Shown: positions 15,020-23,583, counted from the stretch's first letter. The stretch: 43,358 nucleotides of DNA from Acidimicrobiales bacterium (GCA_030681555.1 JAUXRW010000122.1:1-43358), one strand, 5' to 3'. A program made the numbers and translations. The notes: a model not told the origin generated them from the sequence alone.

Positions 15020-16279
15020 GTGCGCCTTCCTCGCTCCCGCCGCTGGCGCATCCTTGCCGGCGTCGCCTGCGTGCTGGTCCTGGTCACCGGCATCGCAGCC
15101 GTGGTGTTCCGGGAGGAGCTGGGCTTCGCCGCAAAGCTGGCCGTGCCCGGGCCCAGCTACGACGACGCCGACCGCCGCACCTCGGACGCGGTCGCGAGGA
15201 GCGATGCCGCCTGGCCCCTGCCCACCGTCAGTGCCGCGCCCCGACCGACCGGGACCGACCCTGGGCTGCGCCTCGGCGACCTCCTCGAGCTGGAGGCACC
15301 CTCGGCGGTGGCGGATCCGCCGGGCCAGGGGCCGGTGCTGGTGACGACGCTCGGGGGACGGGTGCACAGCGTGGACCTCGCGGCGGGCACGAGCCGGGTC
15401 GTGCTCGACGTTGCCGACCGGATCTCCACCGGCGGCGAGCGGGGCCTCCTGGGCATCGCTATTGACGCAGCGGCCGAGCGGATGTACCTCGACATGACGA
15501 ACGACCAGGGCGACACCGAGGTCCGTTCGTGGCCGCTCGACGCCGACGGCCTCCCCGAGCCTGGCGACGGCGTGCTCCACCTGGAGATAGGGCAGCCCTT
15601 CGCCAACCACAACGGCGGGCACCTCGTGTTCGGGCCCGACGGCGCGCTCTGGATCGGCACCGGCGATGGCGGTGGCGCCGCCGATCCCGGCGAGGTGGCC
15701 CAGGACCCGTCGAGCCTCCTCGGCAAGATGCTCCGCGTCGTGCCGGATCCGGCGGGCGGGGTCATCGCCCCCACGACGAACCCGGCCTGGGGTCCGCGTC
15801 CCGAGGTGTGGGGCATAGGGCTCCGCAACCCCTGGCGGTACAGCTTCGACCGGGCGACGAACCGGCTCTGGATCGCCGACGTCGGCCAGAACACCATCGA
15901 GGAGGTGACGGTCGTCGACGCCACGGAGCCGAAGCCCAACTTCGGCTGGGACACCGTCGAAGGGGCCAACGACTACGAGGGGTCACCGTCCCCGGAGTTC
16001 ACGCCGCCGGCGGTCACGTACGGCCACGACCGCGGCTGCTCCATCACCGGCGGGTACGTCTACCGCGGCGAAGCCAACCCCGGCCTCTACGGTTGGTACC
16101 TCTACAGCGACTACTGCACCGGCTTCATCGAGGCGGTGCCTGCGGACGACCCGACCCGCGACCCCGTGGAGCTGGCCGCCGACCTGGGCGGCGTGATCGC
16201 CTTCGGCGAGCTCGACGACGGCGAGCTCCTCCTCCTCACCACCGAAGGCATCCGCCCTGTGACGGCGATCGGGCAATAG
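15020..16279 (+). CDS. PQQ-dependent sugar dehydrogenase-like protein (GSDH family)
   Basis: About 419 residues from the GTG at 15020. Residues ~9-30 form an N-terminal membrane anchor or signal (WRILAGVACVLVLVTGIAAV). The rest is a six-bladed beta-propeller of the glucose/sorbosone dehydrogenase family: GGERGLLGIAIDAAAERMYL, FANHNGGHLVFGPDGALWIG followed by TGDGG, EVWGIGLRNPWRYSFDRATN, LWIADVGQNTIEEVTVVD, and CSITGGYVYRGEANPGLYGW. The enzymes oxidise sugars with pyrroloquinoline quinone outside the membrane, but some relatives are eukaryotic-like HHIP proteins with no known activity, so the electron acceptor is inferred. It stands alone and is convergent with the channel-like gene. Confidence 0.85.
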   Translation: MRLPRSRRWRILAGVACVLVLVTGIAAVVFREELGFAAKLAVPGPSYDDADRRTSDAVARSDAAWPLPTVSAAPRPTGTDPGLRLGDLLELEAPSAVADPPGQGPVLVTTLGGRVHSVDLAAGTSRVVLDVADRISTGGERGLLGIAIDAAAERMYLDMTNDQGDTEVRSWPLDADGLPEPGDGVLHLEIGQPFANHNGGHLVFGPDGALWIGTGDGGGAADPGEVAQDPSSLLGKMLRVVPDPAGGVIAPTTNPAWGPRPEVWGIGLRNPWRYSFDRATNRLWIADVGQNTIEEVTVVDATEPKPNFGWDTVEGANDYEGSPSPEFTPPAVTYGHDRGCSITGGYVYRGEANPGLYGWYLYSDYCTGFIEAVPADDPTRDPVELAADLGGVIAFGELDDGELLLLTTEGIRPVTAIGQ

Positions 16280-16369
16280 CTGCCAGATTCGGTTCACAGA
16301 ACGGGTTGATCAGGTGAAGATGCCAGCTCCGCGACCCTTGCTGGGAGAACCGGGACAGCGCCATCTAGG

Positions 16370-17452
16370 TCAGCCGCGCCGCGTCCGCATGGGCGGGCGA
16401 TAGCGGGCCATGCCGCGATCGCTCGACCAAGCCGCGACGGGCGGCACGATGAGCGCGCACAGCATCAGCAGCACCTGGTCGTAGTTCACGCGCCAGCCTG
16501 CGAAGGCGCTCCATGCTGCGTCGCGGTCGGCGCGCACCGGCAGTCCGGCGGTGGCCAGCTGGTCGCAGCGTGCGTCGAACTCCTCCCGGGTGATCGAGAT
16601 GGGATCGCCGGGGCGCGGGTCGGGGTCGTACGGGATCTCATAGAGGTGGGCGAGGCGGCGGAGGGTGAGGTACCCCGAGCGCAGGCAGAGCTCGGCACGG
16701 AAGTCTCTGGGCAGGTCGAGGATCGACGCGCGGAGCGCCGCTGTGTCGAGGATGCAGCCGGCGGCGGTGATCCAGGAGCGCTCCGGATGCTGGCTGCGGA
16801 AGAAGGCCAGCGCCGCGTTTGACGTGTGCGACTCCTCGACCTCCACGAACCAGCGCTCCCAGTCCATCCAGAGCTCCTCGAGCTGGTCGAGCCACCCGAT
16901 GCGGTGGGCGCGGAGCAGCAGCTCGCCCGCATCCGGTGGGGTGCCGGCCCGCGTGTCGAGCTGGCCCACGAGGATTTCCCGCCTGGAGAACTGGGAGTAG
17001 ATGGCCGGCAGGAAGGAGATGAGGAGGGCGACGAGGCCGAGGCCGATGGTGGCGGCGACGAAGCTCAGCACGGTCCCCGGCAGGTCTCGGGCGAAGGCAA
17101 AGCCGAGGGTCAGGAGGGACGACCCGCTCCTGGTGAACGCCTCGCGCGGAAAGGTGCTGCCCAAGGCCCAGAACATGGGCGTGAAGGCCAGGATCATCGT
17201 GCCGATCCAGACAGCCGGCAGGACGATCAGGGCCACCGGCGCGTAGCGGGCCATGATCCGGTCCGCGTCCTCCCACGACGACGTCCGGCGCACGCGGAGG
17301 TCGAAGAGGCGGCGCACGCCACCGAACACGACCCGGCTCAGGATGCTGGCCTCGGCGCGTGGCACCACGACGGTGCGCAGCGCCGAGCCCAGCACGGCGA
17401 GAGCCAGCGCCGCCCCCACGACGAAAGCCAGGCTGCGGGCGGCGACGTCCAC
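16370..17452 (-). CDS. Channel-like integral membrane protein
   Basis: A 360-aa protein with an N-terminal helix (SLAFVVGAALALAVLG), then YAPVALIVLPAVWIGTMILA, a re-entrant-looking loop SGSSLLTLGFAFARDLPG, and the long helix TVLSFVAATIGLGLVALLIS. A soluble region of ~180 residues follows (ILVGQLDTRAG, WLDQLEELWMDWERW), ending in a last helix (VLLMLCALIVPPVAAW). The helix-loop-helix with TLGFAF resembles a degenerate two-helix potassium channel pore. I do not know a characterised homologue. The GTG start at 17452 touches the TAG of the KstR-like regulator, so the two are translated as a pair. Confidence 0.6.
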   Translation of the reverse strand: MDVAARSLAFVVGAALALAVLGSALRTVVVPRAEASILSRVVFGGVRRLFDLRVRRTSSWEDADRIMARYAPVALIVLPAVWIGTMILAFTPMFWALGSTFPREAFTRSGSSLLTLGFAFARDLPGTVLSFVAATIGLGLVALLISFLPAIYSQFSRREILVGQLDTRAGTPPDAGELLLRAHRIGWLDQLEELWMDWERWFVEVEESHTSNAALAFFRSQHPERSWITAAGCILDTAALRASILDLPRDFRAELCLRSGYLTLRRLAHLYEIPYDPDPRPGDPISITREEFDARCDQLATAGLPVRADRDAAWSAFAGWRVNYDQVLLMLCALIVPPVAAWSSDRGMARYRPPMRTRRG

Positions 17453-18040
17453 CTAGTCGAGGTGCCCGCAGGTGAGCTGGCAGGCGACGTCGAGCTCCGC
17501 GGCCATCCAGGCCATGTCCCCCACGCCGTTCTTCCAGGCCACCAGGCAGGAAAACCAGACGTGGCCGAGCACCTTGGCGATGGCGGCCTCGGTGGCCGGG
17601 TCGACGTCGTCGGGGAAGGCCTGCAGCATCACCCGCGTCATGACGTCGGTCGTCGAGATGGAGGCCCGACCTGCGGCGGTATCGTCCGACGTCAAGGCGG
17701 TGATGACGGCTCCGGCCAGCTGCGGCTGGCGCTCCATCGTGGCCACCGCCCGGCGGAACACGTCGTAGACCCTCTCGGCGGTGGTGGCGCCCCGCGGACC
17801 GCGTTGGGTCACCCGCCGCTCGAGGTCCTCCATCCACTCGACCATCGCCGCCGCGAGCAGCGCGTCCTTCGACGGGAAGTACCGGTAGATCGTGCCGAGG
17901 GCGACACCGGCCGTGGTGGCGACGTCGCGCATCTGGACGGCCTCGTAGCCGCCCTCTGCGGCGAGCTCGAGGGCCGACACCAGCACGCGCCGCCGCCGCG
18001 CGGCCTGGGTCATCGTCAGGGCGTCGGCGGCTATCGCCAT
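17453..18040 (-). CDS. TetR-family regulator, KstR-like
   Basis: The 195-residue protein has the KstR-type DNA-binding domain: TQAARRRRVLVSALELAAEG, then YEAVQMRDVATTAGVALGTI and YRYFPSKDALLAAAM. KstR of mycobacteria (GGYEAVQMREVAERADVAVG at the same place) represses cholesterol catabolism and lipid-import genes until a steroid-CoA binds. A matching operator with one off-consensus base lies 86-101 bases upstream of the start, and a perfect one at 13011, so self-control is likely. The start may be 18040 or codon 10 (MTQAA). It is followed without a gap by the channel-like gene. Direct identity with KstR is inferred from sequence resemblance plus the operators. Confidence 0.75.
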   Translation of the reverse strand: MAIAADALTMTQAARRRRVLVSALELAAEGGYEAVQMRDVATTAGVALGTIYRYFPSKDALLAAAMVEWMEDLERRVTQRGPRGATTAERVYDVFRRAVATMERQPQLAGAVITALTSDDTAAGRASISTTDVMTRVMLQAFPDDVDPATEAAIAKVLGHVWFSCLVAWKNGVGDMAWMAAELDVACQLTCGHLD

Positions 18041-18120
18041 GCGCCGAACCTACCGCTCGACCCGAGGCTCCTGGGCAAGCCCAGGACCCGTTCGCGGAGT
18101 GTCGTCGACGGCCACCGATC

Positions 18121-18141
18121 AGTACTAGAACACGTTCTCGT
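18121..18141. promoter_or_regulatory. Second KstR-type operator, imperfect
   Basis: TAGAACACGTTCTC (18126-18139) is the KstR-type palindrome with a single off-consensus base in the right arm. It is between the divergent KstR-like gene (start 18040) and the broken aldehyde dehydrogenase on the other side. Both would be controlled from here. Confidence 0.7.
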
Positions 18142-18220
18142 TAGGATGGGCCGCGGGACTAATCCGTCGGCCAGTGTGACCTCCCAAGGGAGCTCGGGCG
18201 AAGCGGGCCGGATGAGACGG

Positions 18221-18845
18221 GTGCACGACGGAACGACCACCCCGCCGGCTCCGAGGTCATCGAGGTCATCTCGCCGCACACCGAAGAGGTCGTGGGACGC
18301 GTCCCCGACGGCACCGCCGTCGACATCGACCGCGCCGTGGCGGCCGCCCGCACGGCGTTCGACGAGGGCGAGTGGCCCCGCATGGAGCCGGCCGACCGCA
18401 TCGCCGCCGTGCAGCGCTTCTCGCACCTCTACGCCGCCCGGATGATGGACATGGCGCAGGTCATCACCACGGAGATGGGCTCCCCCATCACGTTCTCGCA
18501 GCTGGCGCAGGCGCCCGCCGCCTGGATGATGCTCAACAACTTCATCGAGGTCGCCACCGCCCATCAGTGGGAGGAGGAGCGCATGGGCGTCCTCGGGTCC
18601 CCAGTGATCGTCCGCAGCGAGCCGGTCGGCGTGGTCGGGGCCATCGTGCCGTGGAACGTCCCGCAGTTCGTGACGATGTCGAAGCTGGCCCCGGCGCTCC
18701 TGTCGGGTTCCACCATCGTCATCAAACCGTCGCCCGAGACGCCCCTCGACGCCTTTTCATGGCCGAGCTCCTCGAGGAGGCCGGCATCCCGAAGGGTGTC
18801 GTCAGCGTCATCCCCGCCGGCCGTGAGGTCGTCCCGCAGTCCTAG
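18221..18845 (+). pseudogene. Aldehyde dehydrogenase, truncated and frameshifted
   Basis: The N-terminal third of an NAD-dependent aldehyde dehydrogenase is recognisable: EVIEVISPHTEEVVGRVPDG, VAAARTAFDEGEWPRMEPAD, TTEMGSPITFSQLAQAPAAW, and the Rossmann stretch SEPVGVVGAIVPWNVPQFVT followed by KPSPETPLDAF. A base is missing after DAF, so MAELLEEAGIPKGVVSVIPA continues in another frame and stops at 18845. The first ~15 codons also need a frame change. The catalytic Cys and Glu regions, about 300 residues, are absent. It lies directly behind the second KstR-type operator, so it was once part of that regulon. Confidence 0.8.
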
Positions 18846-18983
18846 CCCCGCGGTGCCCGAGTCCTCGGCCAGCGCGTCGATGACCTGACGTTCCGTGCCG
18901 AGGGCATGCACTGCCGGCTCTCGGACGGTCGCGCCCCGCCCGCGAAGCTCGATGCGCTACGCCGACGGGAGCGACGGCGGTAG
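18846..18983 (+). pseudogene. Unassigned coding-like tail
   Basis: After the TAG of the dehydrogenase remnant the same frame reads GARVLGQRVDDLTFRAEGMH, CRLSDGRAPPAKLDALR and RRERRR before a TAG at 18981. Codon third positions are GC-rich and the end looks like a natural C-terminus, but it does not match an aldehyde dehydrogenase or another family I recognise. It is perhaps the tail of a different gene joined by deletion. Confidence 0.25.
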
Positions 18984-19077
18984 AGCCAGCAGCCCGGTGA
19001 CGGGACATGGTCGCGATCTCGGTCCGATCTCGACGAGTCATTGGGGGCCCGTCCGGGACGCCGAGTACCTTGGCCCG

Positions 19078-20592
19078 ATGCCCCGGAGGATCGAGATCGA
19101 GCTCACCAGCTCCCGCGACGACGGCACGTGGACGTGGCGCGCCGCAGGGGCCAAGGAGCCCCGTGGCACCGTCCCCAGCACGCTGCTCGAGGGCTCGCCG
19201 AAGGTGGGCGACGTCCTGCGCGTCGACGCCGAGTTCTTCGTCGATGGCATCCAGATCATCGGCGTGCTGCCCGCGAAGGGCGCCCGCCGGGAGCCGGAGC
19301 GCATCGAGATCCTCGGGAGCGGCAAGGCCGACGAGCCGCTCGTCACCTCCACCCTCGCCACCCGAGGGCGCGACGACCGCGGCCCGCGACGCGACGGCCC
19401 TCGACGCGACGGCCCGAGGCGCGACGGGCCACGCCGCGACCGCCCGACCGGCGAGCGCGGCTCGGGCGATCGGGAACGCTCGCCCGGGGGTCGCAGCAGC
19501 GGCCCCCGTTCTGAGGCCGATCGCACGGGCGATCACTCCAGCGATCCCTCCGGTGAGCGCTCGGATGATCGCCGCGAGCGCCGGGCCCGGCCGCCCCGTC
19601 AGGAGGCGCCGCCGATCCCCGTCGTGGAGCGTCCCAAGGCCAAGCGCCTGCGCCCCGCCAAGGCCCACCGCACCGCCCTCCTGGAGACGCTGCCCGAAGA
19701 GCAGCGCCCGATCGCCGAGCAGGTCGTGCTCGGGGGGTTGCCCGCCGTCCGGCAGGCCATCGAGAAGCAGAACGCCGAACGGTCGGCCGCGGGCGAGCCG
19801 ACCATCAGCGCCGGTCCGCTGGTGGAGCTGGCCGAGAAGCTCGTGCCGAAGGTGCGGGCCGCGGAGTGGCGCGACCGGGCCGAGGCGGCCCTGCGCGACC
19901 TCGACGTGCTCGACCTCCGAGACCTGCGCTCGGTGGTGTCGGCCGCCGACAACAGCTCGAAGGACGAAGCAGTCCGGGCTCTGGCCACCCAGCTCAAGGC
20001 CGGGCTCTCCTCCCGCGTCGACGCCGAGCACGCAGCCTGGCTCGCGGAGCTGACGGCCAACCTCGACGTCGGCCGCATCGTCCGCGCCCTGCGCCTGAGC
20101 TCCCGTCCCCCGAAGGCAGGCGCTCCCCTGCCCGCGGAGCTGGCGACGCGGCTCACCGACGGGGCGGGTGCTGCGCTCACCGCGGAGGCCGCCCCGGAGC
20201 GCTGGGTCGCCGTGCTCGATGCACTGGCCTTCGCCCCCGTTCGCGACAAGGTCATCCCAGCGTCGCTCCCGAAGGACCTGCACGCCGACGTCCAGGCCAC
20301 CATCGCCCGCCTCGCCACCCGCATCCCGAAGATCGCCCACATCTTCGAGGTCACCCCCGACCCCACCGCCCCTCGCCCCAAGCTGGAGCGCCGCCGGCCC
20401 AACAAGCAGAAGGGCCCCAAGGCGCCGCCGAAGGCCGCCCCAACGCCCACCGACGCCGAGCAGCCGGTGGCGCCGGCCGCCGAAGCGGCCCCTCCTGCGG
20501 CGCTGGTCGCCGAACGCCCTCTCATCGCGGCACCCACCTCAGAGGCCGCCGCTCCCGTGGCGACGCCGGAGCAGGCCGCTCCCGAGGCGTGA
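19078..20592 (+). CDS. Conserved hypothetical protein with basic GPRRD repeat
   Basis: About 504 residues. Residues 1-85 look like a small beta domain (IEIELTSSRDDGTWTWRAAG, VGDVLRVDAEFFVDGIQIIG), reminiscent of an RNA-binding or OB-like fold. Residues ~90-180 are disordered and very basic, with four copies of GPRRD encoded by a 60-bp stretch (19381-19440) with differing codons. Residues ~190-430 are helical (HRTALLETLPEEQRPIAEQV, LRDLDVLDLRDLRSVVSAAD). The tail is Ala/Pro/Glu-rich. The layout suggests a protein that binds nucleic acid or ribosomes, but I do not recognise the family. The ATG at 19078 begins the conserved-looking part, while the open frame upstream overlaps broken genes. The 250 bases after it hold no supported gene. 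Confidence 0.6.
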   Translation: MPRRIEIELTSSRDDGTWTWRAAGAKEPRGTVPSTLLEGSPKVGDVLRVDAEFFVDGIQIIGVLPAKGARREPERIEILGSGKADEPLVTSTLATRGRDDRGPRRDGPRRDGPRRDGPRRDRPTGERGSGDRERSPGGRSSGPRSEADRTGDHSSDPSGERSDDRRERRARPPRQEAPPIPVVERPKAKRLRPAKAHRTALLETLPEEQRPIAEQVVLGGLPAVRQAIEKQNAERSAAGEPTISAGPLVELAEKLVPKVRAAEWRDRAEAALRDLDVLDLRDLRSVVSAADNSSKDEAVRALATQLKAGLSSRVDAEHAAWLAELTANLDVGRIVRALRLSSRPPKAGAPLPAELATRLTDGAGAALTAEAAPERWVAVLDALAFAPVRDKVIPASLPKDLHADVQATIARLATRIPKIAHIFEVTPDPTAPRPKLERRRPNKQKGPKAPPKAAPTPTDAEQPVAPAAEAAPPAALVAERPLIAAPTSEAAAPVATPEQAAPEA

Positions 20593-20842
20593 CGACCGAC
20601 TCGGAGCCGGACCGTCCGATGGCCCCCGCTCGCCGGATCCTCGTCCCACCGGGCGCCGCACGACGAGCCGGCTAAGGCGTCCAGGTCGACCGTCGCCAGG
20701 TACGGGAGATCGACCTCGTAACCTCGCAGCACGGGGAGCGCAGATGGCCCGGCCGATCGCTCATCCCCACTCCTCCAGTCGTACGGCCGCGGATCGCCCC
20801 CCGGGGCGACCGGTCCAGCGCGGCGCAACTAGGGTGCCGCCC

Positions 20843-21607
20843 ATGTCCGTCGACTTCGAACAGCGAGGACCCTTCGCGGTCATTAAGATCAACCGACCGG
20901 AGGCCCGCAACGCCGTGAACGGCGCAGTGGCCCAGGGCATCGAGGACGCCATCGATCGCATCGAGGCGGACGACGAGATCTGGGTGGGCATCCTCACGGG
21001 CGAGCCCCCGGTGTTCTGCGCCGGGGCCGACCTGAAGGAGATCAACTCCGGCAACGCCGGCGGCCTGGCCACCTCCCGAGGTGGCTTCGGCGGCATCGTC
21101 CAGCGCGAGCGGACCAAGCCGATCATCGCTGCCGTGGACGGCCCCGCGCTCGCGGGCGGCACGGAGATCGTCCTGTCGTGCGACCTCGTCGTCGCCTCCG
21201 GCACCGCCACCTTCGGCATCCCCGAGGTGAAGCGCTCGCTCGTCGCCGGGGCCGGCGGCCTGTTCCGCCTCGGGCGGAAGATCCCGCTGAACATCGCGAT
21301 GGAGCTGGCCCTCACGGGTGACCCGATTGACGCCGCCCGGGCTCACCACTTCGGGCTCGTCAACCGGCTCGTCGAGCCGGGTCAGGCACTCGACCAGGCG
21401 ATCGCGCTGGCCGAGCAGATCTGCGCCAACGCACCCGTGGCGGTGCGGGAGTCGCGCAAGATCGTCATCGAGGCGACCAACGCCCCCGACGACGTCGGCT
21501 GGAAGATGTCGGCCAACGGCATGGGCGTGGCCATGCAGTCCGAGGACTTCTCCGAAGGCCTCACGGCCTTCATCGAGAAGCGGCCACCGTCCTGGAAGGG
21601 CCGCTGA
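20843..21607 (+). CDS. Enoyl-CoA hydratase/isomerase (crotonase) family protein
   Basis: 254 residues with the crotonase fold: FAVIKINRPEARNAVNGAVA, PPVFCAGADLKEINSGNAGG (oxyanion-hole Ala), KPIIAAVDGPALAGGTEIVL followed by SCDLVVAS, FGIPEVKRSLVAGAGGLFRL, and the C-terminal PDDVGWKMS with FIEKRPPSWKGR. A Glu in GIPEVK and another in IAMELALTG are at the two usual catalytic positions. Enzymes of this family hydrate trans-enoyl-CoA in fatty-acid and side-chain beta-oxidation. The KPIIAAV and RPPSWKGR forms are typical of actinobacterial family members. It is convergent with the Nudix gene, with 15 bases between the stops. Confidence 0.9.
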   Translation: MSVDFEQRGPFAVIKINRPEARNAVNGAVAQGIEDAIDRIEADDEIWVGILTGEPPVFCAGADLKEINSGNAGGLATSRGGFGGIVQRERTKPIIAAVDGPALAGGTEIVLSCDLVVASGTATFGIPEVKRSLVAGAGGLFRLGRKIPLNIAMELALTGDPIDAARAHHFGLVNRLVEPGQALDQAIALAEQICANAPVAVRESRKIVIEATNAPDDVGWKMSANGMGVAMQSEDFSEGLTAFIEKRPPSWKGR

Positions 21608-21622
21608 CCGATCTGCGGGCCT

Positions 21623-22036
21623 CTAGGTGAAGGTGGCGATGATGCCGTGGTCGTGGAGGAACTCGGCCAGCCCCGGCGCCAGCTGACGCTCGCCGACCTC
21701 GTAGAGGTGAACCCAGGCCACCTCGGCGGCATCGTCTCCCGCCACCGGCGCGTCGTCGCCCACCAGCGTCACCTCGAAATCGAGGAGCACGTAGTGACCG
21801 TCGGGCTCCACCCGTTCGGCCCAGCCGATCAGCGGGCCGCACACACCCTCGAGCGCCGTCTCCTCCAGGAGCTCACGGGTGACCGCCTCGGCCAGGGTCT
21901 CCCCCAGCTCCACGCGGCCCCCGGGCACCGACCAATCGCCTTGGGCGGGGCCACGCCCCCGGCGCACGAGCAGCAGCCGATCGTGATCCAGCACCACGGC
22001 GCCGACCGCCACGACGGGGTGGTCGATCGGGTTCAC
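21623..22036 (-). CDS. Nudix hydrolase
   Basis: A 137-residue protein containing the Nudix box GRVELGETLAEAVTRELLEE followed by T, matching GX5EX7REUXEEXG with ELGETLAEAVTRELLEET. The start is HPVVAVGAVVLDHDRLLLVR. These enzymes hydrolyse nucleoside diphosphate derivatives, as housecleaning or signalling. It is read from a GTG at 22036 that overlaps the TGA of the GNAT gene (GTGA), which is a sign of coupling. It is the last gene of the operon that begins with the DUF4193 protein. Confidence 0.9.
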   Translation of the reverse strand: MNPIDHPVVAVGAVVLDHDRLLLVRRGRGPAQGDWSVPGGRVELGETLAEAVTRELLEETALEGVCGPLIGWAERVEPDGHYVLLDFEVTLVGDDAPVAGDDAAEVAWVHLYEVGERQLAPGLAEFLHDHGIIATFT

Positions 22037-22524
22037 GACAGGCTGCGGTGCACGACGATGGCCCGCGCCACGAGGCCGAAGGACTCGAAGAAGTTCTTCG
22101 TGTGGCGGTCGCCCGGCAGCGCCAGGCTGTCGACGCCGAAGCACCCGGCCTCCCGGCACCAGGCGATCAGCGCGTCCATGGCGGCCTCGCCGATCCCGAC
22201 GCTGCGGCCACCGGGCTCGGTGTAGAGATCGGTGATGACGCCCAGCAGGCCGCCGTCGGGAAGCTGATCGATCCGGACCACGCCGTACCCGAGGACGTCG
22301 CCGTCCAGCGTGCCCACCACGACGTGGTGCCGAGCGGAGCGCACCTCGTCGGCCAGCCGATCCGCGTACGGCGGACGGCGCGCCGTCGCCCTGCTCCACA
22401 CCTCACCGCCGCGCCCGACGCGAAGCTCCTCGACAGCCTGCGCCGCCAGCTCGGCCAGTCGTGGCAGGTCGGCCTCGGTGGCGGCGCGACATCCTTCGTC
22501 GGCCGCCCTCACGCGCGTCGTCAT
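22033..22524 (-). CDS. GNAT-family N-acetyltransferase
   Basis: A 163-residue protein with GNAT motifs: CRAATEADLPRLAELAAQAV, VVVGTLDGDVLGYGVVRIDQ, and the acetyl-CoA binding segment LYTEPGGRSVGIGEAAMDAL followed by IAWCREAGCFGVDSLALP. The C-terminal part RHTKNFFESFGLVARAIVVH closes the fold. The substrate (amine or protein) is unknown. The ATG at 22524 begins a natural N-terminus; the upstream gene's stop is 22 bases away on the same strand. Confidence 0.85.
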   Translation of the reverse strand: MTTRVRAADEGCRAATEADLPRLAELAAQAVEELRVGRGGEVWSRATARRPPYADRLADEVRSARHHVVVGTLDGDVLGYGVVRIDQLPDGGLLGVITDLYTEPGGRSVGIGEAAMDALIAWCREAGCFGVDSLALPGDRHTKNFFESFGLVARAIVVHRSLS

Positions 22525-22546
22525 GGGGCCGCCAGTCGGTGGTCGG

Positions 22547-23116
22547 TCAGCTCGACTGGAGCTGGGCGATCTTCGACAGGATTGTCTTCCGCCCGCGGTT
22601 GGCGAGCTCGTAGAGGCGGACCGACTCGAGCTCGGGGACCGACAGGCCGGCGAGGCGGTTGACGACGTGCGAGGCCGAGAGGCCGTCGTAGTCCGGGATG
22701 GCGAGGCTGGCGACCTCGACGACCGCGCCCGCCACCTTGTCCGCTGCGTCCCGTCCGCTGGTGACGACCTGCCGGCCCGCCCGAGCCGCTGAGGCTGCGG
22801 CCGGTGCGACCGACGCCCCCGGGCCGGAGGAACCGGTGTCGCCGAGCCGTCCCAGCACGGTGGTGGCCTGATCCTGGAGGCGGCCCGCCAGCTTCTCGGC
22901 CTCCTGGCGCCCCTGCTCGGTGGCGAACTGTCCGATCATCCGGGCCATGGTCACTTGGTGTTTGCCCTTCTGGACGAGCTGCGGGAGCAACGATGCGCCC
23001 TCGAACAGTAGGCCGATAGGGGCGTAGACCAAGACGTCCAGCGCCTGTTCGACCGCTTGCTCGATCGGGGACTTGGCGGCGGCGGTGTCCGCCGGGTCGC
23101 TCTGCTGGTCGCTCAC
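22547..23116 (-). CDS. Helical conserved hypothetical protein
   Basis: A 189-residue protein in three parts: a helical N-terminal region (IEQAVEQALDVLVYAPIGLL, QVTMARMIGQFATEQGRQEA), a flexible Ala/Gly-rich linker, and a C-terminal module (DYDGLSASHVVNRLAGLSVP, ELESVRLYELANRGRKTILS) that looks like a small helix-turn-helix or SAP-like hairpin. I have seen that last module in other actinobacterial membrane- or granule-associated proteins, without a defined function. It follows the universal stress gene on the same strand with a 14-base gap. Confidence 0.5.
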   Translation of the reverse strand: MSDQQSDPADTAAAKSPIEQAVEQALDVLVYAPIGLLFEGASLLPQLVQKGKHQVTMARMIGQFATEQGRQEAEKLAGRLQDQATTVLGRLGDTGSSGPGASVAPAAASAARAGRQVVTSGRDAADKVAGAVVEVASLAIPDYDGLSASHVVNRLAGLSVPELESVRLYELANRGRKTILSKIAQLQSS

Positions 23117-23130
23117 GTGGTCATCCTGAC

Positions 23131-23583
23131 TTATCCCGCAGTGGTGTGTGCGACGAGGACGTCACAGGGGGCGTGGTGGGCGACCGAGGAGGCCACGCTC
23201 CCCATGATGAAGTGGGTGTGGCTGGTGAGGCCCTTCGAGCCGACGACGATCAGATCGGCGTCGAAGTCCTTGGCCGCCTCCAGGAGGACGCTCGAAGGGT
23301 CGCCGGAGATGGCCTGCACGACGACCTTCGGCGCGCCCGCCTCCTTTGCGATCGAACGGCCGCGCTGAGCCAGCTCCTCCGCCTGCACCCGGTCGGTGAG
23401 GGTGTGCCGGATGTCGGCGGGCACGGTGTCCATGACCGCCGACATGTCGGACGAACCAGGGGTGTAGGCGGTGACGATGATGACCCGTGCGCCGTCGATG
23501 GCGGAGAGCGCGCCGGCCCGGGCGACCGCTCGTTCGGCGGTCGGCGAGCCGTCGGTGCCGACCACGATGCTGGCGTAGGTCAC
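23131..23583 (-). CDS. Universal stress protein (UspA family)
   Basis: A 150-residue single Usp domain: TYASIVVGTDGSPTAERAVA at the N-terminus, GARVIIVTAYTP, AKEAGAPKVVVQAISGDPSS, and the ATP-binding loop DADLIVVGSKGLTSHTHFIM followed by GSVASSVAHHAPCDVLVAH. The pattern G-2X-G-9X-G(S/T) for nucleotide binding is close (GSKGLTSHTHFIMGS). It is read from the GTG at 23583 because that codon overlaps the cyclase TGA (GTGA). Usp proteins support survival under stress or dormancy; here the neighbour is a large signalling protein. Confidence 0.9.
   Translation of the reverse strand: MTYASIVVGTDGSPTAERAVARAGALSAIDGARVIIVTAYTPGSSDMSAVMDTVPADIRHTLTDRVQAEELAQRGRSIAKEAGAPKVVVQAISGDPSSVLLEAAKDFDADLIVVGSKGLTSHTHFIMGSVASSVAHHAPCDVLVAHTTAG

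Noticed and set aside
20672-20765. Minus-strand coding-like stretch LPVLRGYEVDLPYLATVDLD
   Set aside because: Codon use looks real for about 25 residues, but there is no start, stop context or family match; too little to call.
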